From Rhizoctonia solani (Eukaryota > Basidiomycota > Agaricomycetes > Cantharellales > Ceratobasidiaceae), in the NCBI RefSeq assembly GCF_016906535.1, contig NC_057375.1:1984001-2048000 (forward strand): 64,000 nucleotides of DNA, written 5' to 3'. The notes under the pieces were generated by a model, which ran no database searches, was not told where the DNA came from, and saw nothing but the letters and a program-made list of their open reading frames with translations. Position 1 is the first letter of the stretch, and every line of letters begins with the position of its first letter. Made by a program: the position numbers and the translations under genes. Below, piece after piece: positions 53,869 to 64,000 of this stretch.

Positions 53869-56403
53869 TCATAACCCCCAGCGACGTTTTTTAGAAGCTG
53901 AATGCCGGACCATATTAAGTCTTAATTTAGCGTCGTCTGGGATCCTGGCACCTGATGTTGGAGAGCCATGTTCGGTACTCGGAGATACATCTTCAATGCG
54001 TGGCCACTCTTGTTTGCCGTACCCATACCACCTGGCACGGGGCTGATAATCCCTTTTGTGTATGACAGGACCGTATGATGCTAACTGATCCACAACAGAA
54101 CTATGAAGATAGATAGGATCTTTTTCTCTGAATCGAAATATTTCCCGTCCTGCTTTTGCGTGCGGCCTATATATGCACCGAGCGAACGCTGGGTCAGTAA
54201 GAGCGAACTCTCAAGTGAGACACATACCAGCGTGATGCAATTGGTTCGCATCTTATTGTTTTAGTTGGCTTTGCCGTGAATGCAAAGTATTCCAGCCCGT
54301 TCCATAGCAGTGACCATCCAATCGAATCGTATATACCCTGTTTTATATCCACTTGATCGAGTTTCCTTGACTCAGCCAATCGTTTCATCCAGTCCTTTCC
54401 AGGCCTTGGTCCTTCAGCCGATGGGATCTCAAGGATATTTCTTTTTCGGTACAGCTCGATGGCAGCATGATCGAAGAGAATGCCCGTTCCGCATTCTATT
54501 GTCTGACGGACCATCCACCGCAATGTTATATTGCTGAGCATGTTGTGATTATTGTTTTCTGAACCCGAAGAGCCACCGCCGACGTCAGAATGTTCACCCT
54601 TGAACCAAACCTCCTTGACATCCTGGACAATTGTTGTGCGGCGGTGATCCCAAACACTAGGGATGAAATTACCGCGTCGCTCGTCTAGTGCCAGCGCTTG
54701 TCTGGTATACCGGGTAAGCAAATCTGCCCAAGAGCAAAGGAAATCATGCACCCGAACTCACCTAAATTTCATAATGCTCGGATTATAGTCAACCCACGGG
54801 AGAGACTGAGGAACCAGTGCACCTAAGTATAATTAAGATCAATGAAAAAAGAGCGAACAAGTTAAATAAAATATGCTAACCAACGCTAGCTACTGTGTCC
54901 CTTTTAGCGGTAAGTTAGAGTAGAAATGCAACTAAATTCTGCTCGCACTCACCATACCCCGACGTAGTCTACTGTAATAGGAATACAGAAAGTCCGCTTG
55001 AATTCTGCTGGATCGACCTTTCGAGCGCTGGCCTTGGTTGTTGTACTAAACGCAGTATTTGCGGGAGTGTTTGTATGACTTTTACCGTTCTTATAAACTT
55101 CATATGCGAACGGAATGTGCTCTAGGCATGCGTGCTGAGTTCACTTTCCAGTCATCGATATCTGAGTTACTCATACCTACGTTATGCTGAGGTAGCAATC
55201 CCACCTATAATGACTTTGGTATTTAGAGATTAAAAGGTAATATGACTGGAACTTACTGAATGGAGCATCCCAGCAAGTGCTCGAGCTGTAAAGGCCCCAC
55301 GGGAAAAACCAAACAATGCGATTCTATCACCCACTACAAGCAACCAATTTGAGATCGATTACCCAACGGATCTGGCACACTCACTGCGGTAGGTTTCCAT
55401 AAGATACCTATATCCATCTATAACCTAGGGATATGAACGAGTTGGGTCGGGGTTTTTAGCATTAGAGAGGCTTGACCTACATGTTGATAAAGATACCTGT
55501 GTATATCGGATATTTTAGTATACCCTAATTGGATAAGTTGAATGACCAACCATGCTACCGCCTCGTCTAGTTTGGAGGCAATTGCTAAACCGGCAGATGT
55601 CAACATCCCAGGGGGAGAATATGTCCCCACTCCAGTCTATTAGTTTTTTTTAAATCAGTAAATTCAGCCCATAATCGGTATAAATTGGGCCCATACTTGG
55701 TAGTAAACCTGTTATGATTTTGATTAGGATCGAATAGTCAGTGGTTGACCCCATACCATCTGTTTCGAAGGATCATCCTTTTTTAGTAATTCGACAAGCT
55801 TTACAACATTGGTGTTCTAGTGGCAAGTCAGGGTCATTATAAATTACAGGATAGAGCAAAGCTTACCTTGTTGCTAAAATGATTTGAAGTACCGTCAAAA
55901 CATAAAACCAGGGTACGCTGTTACAACAGTCTTGTGAAGTTCATTTCCGGTTGATAAGAAGCCACTAATCACCTCGGGAGCCGGGTTGTCCTTTCCAGTT
56001 AACCGATGATATATCTCATTGGTACCAACATCATATATTCTTCGACCTTCAGTCTCTCATCGATGTTGATAAACGCATCCTTGTACTCCCCGTTCAGATC
56101 AACGAGCTTTCCGGTGAGCAAACAAGCACAAGTGCCAGGTTCGTCGACGAGTTTAAAATCACAGCCACTTCTCTCGAATGCATATCTTCCCCACTTGAAG
56201 CAGGCGTTATCGTTTCCTATCATCGCGGATAGGTTGAATTGGGAATCTGAGGGACAATCTGGGTTCCATCGAATAGAGGAATCAGGCTCAGGTTTGGCCT
56301 GAATAACACAGTGTCCATTGGTGGTCGCAGGATCCAACAGTCGGAAGGTATATCGACTACGCTCGGATCTAAATTGATTTGGAGGTGTGCTTGCAACAGA
56401 CAT
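53869..56403 (-). CDS. CyanoVirin-N homology domain joined to DUF2235 (Tle1-like) hydrolase
   Basis: The first ~115 residues form a CVNH fold: FNLSAMIGNDNACFKWG, a Cys-rich core, and INIDERLKVE. CVNH domains bind mannose-type glycans. Many exons downstream encode a DUF2235 alpha/beta-hydrolase (T6SS Tle1-like phospholipase family): LVLCFDGTSNHFSNKNTNVVKL, YYQTGVGTYSPPG, the nucleophile motif FGFSRGAFTARALAG (GxSxG), VDYVGVWDTVASVGA, LALDERRGNFIPSVWDH, EVWFKGEHSDVGGG, and the end KRDYQPRARWY. All checked junctions from the second domain onward are in phase. The link between the two parts (near 56035) is not clean: the CVNH frame reaches a stop at ~56002 while the hydrolase exon starts in another frame, so either one base is missing, a very short intron exists, or these are two genes. 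There is no signal peptide. Confidence 0.7.
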
Positions 56404-57838
56404 GTTTTAAACCCAGACGGAATAGGTGGTGGGAAGATACAATAGACCTAAAAGCAGACCGCTGTATTGAGAAGGCTATGATGAACAAACATTGTCGTAT
56501 AGGGTGTTGTTTAGGGAAAGAAGTCATCGCTTAAGCAAGATCGTGAGGAACAGGTGTCGTAATCGACTAGCTATAGGCGCTCATAGTCAGACATAGTAGA
56601 CTCAGGTACCTTCCCGCATGTTACGAGCATACACTAGTTCTCATCACTGATTTAAGGTACGATGTAGCTATCTTTATTACAACCTTGGAGATGGATGAGT
56701 TGGTATATAATTGGATCAGTGGAGGGGTGTCATGAAGGATTGCAAGAAAAGGGATACAGTATTTATGATTGTTGTGCCTAAGGCAAGATCCGGCTTGGTC
56801 ATCAAGGGAGTTGCGAGACCTCACCGCATATATAAAAGAGTGCAGAAAAATTACATTACATGCATATTGTGTACGTTTTGAAAGGAAGAATTAACGGCAC
56901 AAAGTATTAGTGTATAGGTAAATGCGTTAAAATGCATCAAATTAACCTTGTAAACCAACCGTCAACACGCAATGGATCTCATTCTAATGTTCAGGGACAC
57001 TACTATCAATGTCTATCGAGGCCGGGCCACGCAAATCATTGATAATCCTCGTTAAACCTAGAGCCTCTCATTTCCGACAGCTACGGGTGTACGCAGGTAT
57101 GCCTACATGGGAAGGCCCACAGCTACAATCCCGAGTGCAAACCGGCAGGCGGGGAGACGCTTGAACCCCCCCCCCCAAGACGTGACTACGATTCTATGGC
57201 GAGTGGGCCATCTTTATTCGACATCTTTGTGAAATGGAAGGAGGGTGGGAGGGAAAGACGCCGATCGCGTTGCTTGACTCGTCTATCAGCTAGGCGTGAT
57301 CGGTGAGCCGGCGGTCACGTGATCCCATAAGTGCTGGTTTCCCGCTTCATGTATATATGGGTACCATGCTCAGCACTGGCTGCGTCGTGTGATCATGCTC
57401 GGAGCTTCTGTATACCCATAAAATCTACTCTTACCTAGATCGATAAACTGCGACCGATTCTTTGTTAAATCTAGGAACAATCTATTTATCTCGGGCCAGG
57501 GCCATACACTCTCGGGCTCGATTACTTATTATAGCATCGATATCACACTTCCTTTAGAATTTGGCGCCCTTCAATAGGCAAGGTCGAAGTTTATATAGAA
57601 TACACAGCACTTGTGAGGTAAGGGATGGAGAATTTGGTCGGTCTACATTGATGGCCGCTGTGATATTTGGAACAGACGGGCGCTCGAGACTATTATAGTT
57701 AGCAATACTCAGGGCACCAATGATGGAGACGGCCAACTATATATCAAGGATGTCACATGTTCATCCAGTCTACAGCAGTTATAAAAACTCTTCGCGTGGG
57801 CTTACTCTCTATAGATAACCCAGTGAGCTACAGTCATC
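56404..57838. other. Divergent intergenic region
   Basis: About 1.4 kb between the CVNH-DUF2235 gene (minus) and the metacaspase (plus). It contains a C10 run at 57167-57176 and a cacgtg box (ggtcacgtgatcc, near 57315). No gene was recognised. Confidence 0.4.
57776..57788 (+). promoter_or_regulatory. TATA box of the metacaspase gene
   Basis: cagttataaaaac lies about 55 bp upstream of the start codon at 57839, a strong match to the TATA consensus. Confidence 0.5.
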
Positions 57839-59590
57839 ATGTCGTGAGTATATTTGCCAGCTTGTATGGTTACCAGACATAGTGACTCCTTTTCATATAA
57901 ATGCAATAGTGAATACGAAGAAGATGAGGGGCCTACTCAACCTGAAGAATATGGTTACGCTCAGTTTCAGCACATGTTTCCTCTCGACGACGAGAGTGGA
58001 AATGAATATGATTTGCCCACGCCACCCGACGATATCCATCAGCCTGATGAAGAACGGCAGCATTATGGGCCCGTCGTTTATAACGAAGATGGGGAAGAGG
58101 TGCAACCACTCTACTTTCGTCTCTCCCAGGCTACAGGTAAACGCAAAGCACTTCTCATTGGCTGCAATTATCCCGGTAGCTCTGCCCCATTGAATGGCTG
58201 CATCAACGACGTTTTCAACATCAAGCGCTTTTTGATAGGCATGGACAATTTGCTCGCAGTCTCTTTCAGTTTCTAAAATAGAGATGCATGCAGACCATTT
58301 TCAGTATGACGAAGCAGACATATGCGTCCTTGCTGATGACGAAAGCACTCATGGAGAGATTGGAGAAGCTCAACCAACTCGTGAAGCAATGGTGAATATA
58401 TCCATTATTGGTCTGGACATTTTGAATTGATTCCTAGAAAATAGATCGAGTACATCGATTGGTTGGTCGGAGATGCTGAGGCTGACGATTCTCTGTTCTT
58501 CTTCTGTAAGCATGCGCCTCATAACGTTACAATTCTCAACTCAAAACCATCTTAGATTCTGGTCATGGAGGGTAAGTAGTATCGTTTCTGAGTCGCTGGT
58601 AACTCAGCACCCCGAAGTAATCAAGATGACCATGATGGAGACGAATGGGATGGCAAGGATGAGTGTCCGTACTTTTTCTCAGCTGTAACTTTATGATGCT
58701 AATTCCTTTTTAGCGATCTGTCCAACTGATTACGAAAATGCCGGAGTTATCGTCGACGACGTGAGACTTTTTGTTCATAATTTGAATGAAATTTGTTCGA
58801 TCATAAACAGGAACTATATGATCTATTAGTCAAACCATTACCCGAAGGGGCAGGTCTGACTGCACTGTTTGATTCGTGTCATAGTGGCTCGGTGTTAGGT
58901 GAGTCGCCATTGCTTATACCTATGGAGAGGAAGACTGGAGCTTTCACCTTACAGACCTGCCATGGACAGTGCGTATTTGGCTCAAGGATTCATACAGTTT
59001 ATTCAAATATAGTTAGTACGAGACTGGCGGCACGATCAAGGCGCCCGAAGACCTCCAGGAGGATGCCGAAGCTGAAGCTCTTGGTACCGAAGATCATCAA
59101 AAACGATACAAATGGTCTCCTGCTGATGTGGTACGTGACCAAGTTTGACGCGTGTCAGGATAGGAATTCAATTTTCATTTACAGGTATCCTTGTCTGGGT
59201 ACGCATATAACTACAGAGAACGTGGAATGTGTTACTGATCTCTGCTCCTACAGTTGTCGTGATAACCAATTCAGCAGCGACGCCCGGTTTGGTGGGCTCC
59301 CCAGTGGAGCACTCTCATATGCATTTATTCGAGCGTTCCGTAGGTTACTATTTATAACTCAGATGAGCGTTATAATTGATCAAGCGTTTCTCAGACAAAT
59401 TCCCCGAGTTGACGTACAACCAACTACTGAAGGCTATCTTTAACGAGCTCAAGGGTAAATTTGACCAACGTCCCCAGGTTAGTTGTGGCATTGATTGCCG
59501 ATTACCTCGCTCCGTTTCTTTGCTTATACTATTGCCTAAAAGCTTTCTGGCTCCCATCCAATCGATATGGACTTGTTGTTTGTCCAGTAG
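57839..59590 (+). CDS. Type I metacaspase
   Basis: Fourteen exons (57839-57843, 57910-58238, 58294-58391, 58445-58505, 58556-58571, 58618-58664, 58714-58760, 58811-58898, 58955-58968, 59017-59130, 59185-59198, 59254-59339, 59395-59477, 59543-59590) sum to 1050 nt, 349 residues. It is a clan CD cysteine protease cleaving after Arg/Lys, tied to stress, proteostasis and fungal cell death. The prodomain is acidic and Tyr/Pro-containing (~1-85). Then GKRKALLIGCNYPG, the catalytic His168 in FYSGHGG, the catalytic Cys224 in DSCHSGS, DLPW, ADVVSLSGCRDNQ, and the end SGSHPIDMDLLFV. Intron 58239-58293 uses a GC donor. Exons of 14 and 16 nt were recovered by phase and by family motifs. Nothing essential is missing. 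Confidence 0.88.
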
Positions 59591-60183
59591 CCCAAGTCTG
59601 TCACAAATTTTGTTTTGATAAATAAAGATCCATCGACAGCCCAATGCATACTCAGGTGGCACATAAAGCAATAGCTTTAAGGGAACTGAAACATAAATCT
59701 CAGAAGACCGTTCAATGTGTCACTTGCCATTCTGTTACAATTTATTTCTCGACGCCGCTGAGTACTAATTAAACGTCGTGCCTGTAGCTTTTGAAAGGAC
59801 CAAGCCTCTATACAGATTACTAAGTCTTCAACTAGATGAGAAATGATCAGGGCGCTCTTTTTACCGATCAGAGAATAGGTGAAAAGGTTATTTATGACCG
59901 GGAGGTTACTCCTAACACCAAATGAAGAGAAGCGCCAAACTACCACGTGATCGCGAGGTAAAAGGACCCCCCATTATCCCCGGGGAGGCTTCATCCGGAA
60001 TCCGGCCGTCTACTAGTGTTCATGTCCGGAAGCTTTTCGGCGACGGTCCATAGGACCCATGTCCGAAACCCAAGGAAGCCTCGGACCTCGGACCCCCCAT
60101 GTCCGGAAACTGAATGATGCCTCAGCCGGTATGCGCCCAGCGCTTAAATGTATATATAGACATATATGTATAAACATATTTTT
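59591..60183. other. Convergent intergenic region with GC-rich repeat patch
   Basis: 593 bp between the metacaspase and the transposase-derived gene. It contains an AT-rich left half and the GC-rich patch listed at 59964-60109. Confidence 0.4.
59964..60109. repeat. GC-rich patch with repeated motifs
   Basis: ggaccccccat occurs at 59964 and 60090. catgtccggaa occurs at 60021 and 60099, and the variant catgtccgaaa at 60058. Further ccgg and cggacc boxes lie between. It lies 75 bp beyond the stop of the transposase-like gene and could be part of an element end. Confidence 0.55.
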
Positions 60184-63100
60184 TTACGGTCCCGCTCCAG
60201 TTTTTGAGCCCACTTGCAGTATGCCAGCCTTCTCTACCCAGGGTAAAAGATGCACCAGTTCATCCCTCTCCTCAATAAGGTGACGGTCTTTCAATTCCAC
60301 CTCTTCAGTGTCTGAGCCTGGCGCATTTACAAAGCCGACGCGCATCAAGAGCTTGTTTGTCGGTACAAGTTGGTAGTACGGGATCTCCATTGGCCGACCA
60401 AGGTGGATAGCACGGTATTTAGCCCGTGAGCCAACCTTTTGGTATACTTGTACAGCAACATACAAGATGTGACCAAGATGGGGGGTTTGTGGGACCCATA
60501 GGTTCATTCCGTTGTGTCCGCCCTCCTTAATGTATATAGCCATAACTGTGATATCTAGTCTGAGCTTGTCCATATGCGACTTATTTAAAACTTACCTTGT
60601 CCAAGCACAATCTGTTTCTCCAACATAATCCAGACAAAAGTCCTGGATTTGATTGGGTCAATGATAGTGATGCGCGCCGTGGCAATGTCTTCAAGTAACT
60701 TAGGCATGCCGCATTGCCGCAAACAATCACGTCGATTTTTCACATACTATGAAATATTTAGTTATTTACAATGCTTTGTTAGTGAAGTAACAAGGTTGAA
60801 ACACTTACGGAGGTTGCGCGGGCCTCTGCAGCTTTTTTAGCATTAGCAGTGTTGCCCTTAAACTGTCCATCCGTCTCACCCCCGCTCGCAATCCAGCGTT
60901 GTAGGCGGGGGGATATCTTATGACTAGACAGTTTGTGGTTGCGCAATGTCTGCAGCAACGAGCAAGCTAGCGACGCATGAGCTGTCTCTGTTGACAACCC
61001 CCTTGATGCACTTTGAGATGTTGATGAAGCCGGAAGCACCTGCCCTTGTTGGGAGGTGGCATATTCTAAGAGCTAAATATTGTCATATATCAGCCACCAG
61101 TGTAGGTACAGAAGCAACACAATATATGCTCATGCCTGACTTAATTTTTGCGTAATTTTTGCTACTCTTGAGCGCACGTGGATTTTGATGGCGCTGTTGG
61201 ATCTGTACTAAGACGTCAAGATTGAGCTCAATAGAAGAGCGTTGGTTGGAGAAGGTTTCTTTGTTGATATCTTGAATTTGCAACTCAAGAAGATTAGGGT
61301 CAATTGCGTCCACAGTTGACCTCGTGTGCCCTTTGATGGTTGTACCATCAAGATGTATATTGGCGCCATTTTCCCCGGGAAGGTTGTCACTAATAGGGGA
61401 GGATTGTCAGGCGCCTGCAAATAAATTAGAGATAATTTATGCACTTACATGAGTGCTGAAGCTTTGGTCTGAAGAGCTGCATTAGCGTATACTAAGTTAT
61501 CACGCTGGATAGAAATTGATTTGAGTGGAAGGTTGTGAGCGTCCACAAGCTCAATTAGTTCCTGAAACGCTTCACTTGAGGATAGTGATTCTGTTGTGAC
61601 TGCGTCAAGCTTGGGGTTGATTTTGTTGTCAGATTCATTAAACAAACCTGTGTGCTCCGGTGTTGTTACAGGAACCAAATCATCGGGGAGTACATTCACC
61701 GCCTGAGCAAGTAGAATAGCTTTGCAATATGCAATATACGCAATTTCTGCAATTTTGCCGTCTGTTGGGAAGTTTGCCAGGACCAACAAGTTGGTGTTTG
61801 TTGAGTCCATGTATGTGTGGTGATACCCGGTTGCTTTTTTTTTATGCTCTGTTGACGATGTAGAAAACTTGGGACTTTGTCGATAGGATGCGCGGAGCAG
61901 AACTCAAAGTTTGGGCACAGAGAAAATGAAATCAAGATATGTAAAATCTGGAACAAGTTTTTGCATTTCTCCAAAAAAGTGTTTGCAGGCTTCACTTGAG
62001 TGCAACCAAGGTAAAAGCGGGGTCCCCTCTGGCATATAGTCACGATAAGCATAGATGAGTAATATTAAGCCCTCAATTATTGTTGTTAAGATGTTGGAAG
62101 CCTGCTGTGAAATGAAATAACGTGAAAGTGAATAGCCAGAGGTTTGAAGAAATTGTTGCCAGAAATCTAAGAAAAATTTCACTTGTAGTACCATCCATAG
62201 ACAATCTGCATGCAAAATGTGTTGGCTCTGGTACACGTTGCCAATTTCACCCAATATGTATAGATACACTGCTAAGCCAAGGTACTGAGGTTGTTTGTGG
62301 ACTACAAATGCAAGTGTGAGCTGGTTGAATACACATTCAGTAGAGCCGTTGTCCTGTCAATCATTATTCTCCACGTTGCAACAATGGAGGGTTGAGTCGG
62401 GGTCTTCAGCAATCTTGCAAACTTGAGAATACATTGATATTTTGGAACCCATCACTAAAAGCCAAGCACCTGAGTACAGGTTGTTACGTAGGGTTTTGAG
62501 CGCGTGTTTGCTATCCTGGATGATTATACATGGGTTATTCTTAGTCTTGCCATCTAGGAGGCCAAGTTTAAAATCTAAAGGATCTAGAGTGGTTAGGCTA
62601 TTAGGAAGCCGCTGCGAAGGGTGTGGAACAGTATAGTGGCAATACCCATCCATAGACATAAAGAGTGCTTCTTGTATGTTTTGTTCAATAGCGCTCCCAT
62701 CTGTAGCATATGAAATGACGTGTATCCCCTGGGCAAGCAATCCTTGGATGATAAGCTTTGAGTGGCCGGTAAGCGACTGGGTAGTAACGTTTGATGCAAT
62801 TGGCAGTGCGGCTATTGCTAGAGGGGGTATATGCGGTAATGGGACCTGTAAAACCCAGAGCCAAAGCTATAAAAGCAATCAGGCCCAAACCCAGCACGAG
62901 TGTAAGCTTAGAAGAACTATACCTTTGAAGCCTTAGAAACCTTCCCACCCTTGATAACTGATGTTAGTTCCTCAGTGCTTGCAATTGCGATTGCACCTGT
63001 AGTTCCTCCAAGCAAGTACCATTGTTTTGCACTGGTGTCATAGTAAGTCTTAAGAGCAGGAAGGAGCTTGGTGTTGTCGCATGATAGGCACACCGGACCT

Positions 63101-64000
63101 GTGTAATTAATTGAAGAAAAATAACTTTGCGCAATGTCAAAAACACTGTCATCAATTGCTAGCGGGAAACGGCGCTCTCAACCTCTAATTACTCTGCAAA
63201 GGCTATTAATAGACCATAACCAGATAGTAATAAATGACACATACCGAAAGTTTGACGTAGTTCGGCCCCCAAAAATACTACGGAATGTGTGGTATGCAAG
63301 TGGTGAGATGTTAGCAATCTCATGACAGAACTGGTTGAAGTTGGGAGGGTATTTGGCATTTTGGAGGCCGACTCCACGAAGTGCCTTGTTGTCCATCATT
63401 GCCATTACCTCAACCATTCCACAGAATATTTTACGATCTTTCATTTCTCCTTTAAGGACCTGCAAAAGGAACCGTTGTGCCGGCGTTCTCTCATCCTAAA
63501 ATGATCAAATTCTTCTTTAAAAAGAATGTAAGTTACTAAATGTAACGTACTTTGTTGACAATAATTTCATACACGCTGTGTACCTTTGCAAACTGCATAC
63601 TTGAGGATGCCCTGATCCATCGCCTATTTGTAAACTTTTGATTCGGCCTTGCTTCATATTGTACAGAAGCTTTGAAACCTTTGAGATCCAACAGAGCCGC
63701 ACAGTTTTTGCATAGACCCAATTTGCCATCTACAGTAGGCACCGTTCAAGCAATGCGAGTACAGTTTGATGCAGTAACTACATTACGGGACTCATCCACA
63801 CGCCAGGCAACATTCCCGTGAGCTTCATTTTGAACATTTTGTTGCTCCGCCGCTTTAAGTTTGGCATACGGCGCTGAATAAAGAGCATCCGCAAAGTGCT
63901 TATATGCGCGGCTTCCTCCCCCAATATACATAGTTCGAAGCAAGTAATTAGATATACCCGGCATATCTTCTTCTGAGATACCCGGGCACACCCGCTCGAT
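60184..64000 (-). mobile_element. Transposase-derived gene, P-element/THAP9-like (RNase H fold), 5'-truncated
   Basis: A minus-strand gene runs off the right edge, so its N terminus is missing. Ordered coding blocks: ISNYLLRTMYIGGGSR (63950), KNCAALLDLKGFKASVQYEA, KDRKIFCGMVEVMAMM, ISYATDGSAIEQNIQEA (62715), IIIQDSKHALKTLRNNLYSGA (62510), SRYFISQQASNILTTIIEGL, PLLPWLHSSEACKHFFGE (62010), LDGTTIKGHTRS and a C-terminal QLVPTNKLLMRVGF. These blocks and their order match the TNP-like RNase H plus GTP-insertion proteins (THAP9/P-element type) widespread in Agaricomycetes. The DGS aspartate may be catalytic. Introns were not fully resolved, and the junction near 63740 is unclear. Whether it is an active element or a domesticated gene cannot be told; no inverted repeats were found. 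Confidence 0.62.

Noticed and set aside
57160..57420. Third copy of the dispersed repeat near the cacgtg box
   Set aside because: Only the short tcacgtga box and generic GC-rich words are shared; the ordered blocks are missing.

Overview
The window is nuclear DNA from a filamentous fungus, most likely an agaricomycete basidiomycete close to Rhizoctonia (Ceratobasidiaceae). The genes are split by many 44-60 nt introns, some exons are only 5-22 nt, and genes lie on both strands. The protein families are typical of that group: F-box proteins with an N-terminal coil, TPR-CHAT proteins, AIG1-like GTPases with a C-terminal membrane anchor, tandem Zn(II)2Cys6 factors, Old Yellow Enzyme clusters and a GPI-type glyoxal oxidase. 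The taxon is inferred from family content, not from a search. Gene models were built by hand from splice signals and phase, and most CDS sums are exact multiples of three.

Left part (1-20.4 kb, all plus strand): the 3' part of the ribosome-biogenesis gene UTP22; two tandem F-box paralogues; a 1206-residue TPR-CHAT protease-like protein; a short protein carrying the GTPBP1/2 N-terminal module without a GTPase; and a WDR48/UAF1-type WD40 protein.

Middle part (20.8-39.8 kb, mostly minus strand): four flavin oxidoreductase genes form two unrelated tandem pairs, and in each pair one copy is damaged. A secreted, GPI-anchored glyoxal oxidase, a five-exon AIG1-like GTPase (plus strand) and a multi-pass membrane protein follow.

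Right part (40.4-64 kb): ribosomal protein uL14 (L23), V-ATPase subunit E, a secreted endonuclease/exonuclease/phosphatase enzyme with a C-terminal jacalin lectin domain, two tandem Zn-cluster factors with complementary missing cysteines, a PQ-loop vacuolar transporter, a CyanoVirin-N homology domain joined to a DUF2235 (Tle1-like) hydrolase, a type I metacaspase, and at the right edge a P-element/THAP9-like transposase-derived gene.

Repeats: a 143-bp Tc1/mariner-type MITE (51496-51638), a dispersed repeat present twice (8963-9227 and 22830-23032), and a GC-rich internally repeated patch beside the transposase gene. Housekeeping genes run ribosome synthesis and vacuole acidification. The accessory genes (CHAT, metacaspase, AIG1-like GTPase, two lectin-enzyme fusions, oxidoreductases, H2O2-forming oxidase) fit stress, interaction or cell-death functions, but nothing here shows that they act as one system. 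Several conserved genes carry isolated one-base deletions, mostly beside short base runs, so frameshift-only lesions may be assembly errors.
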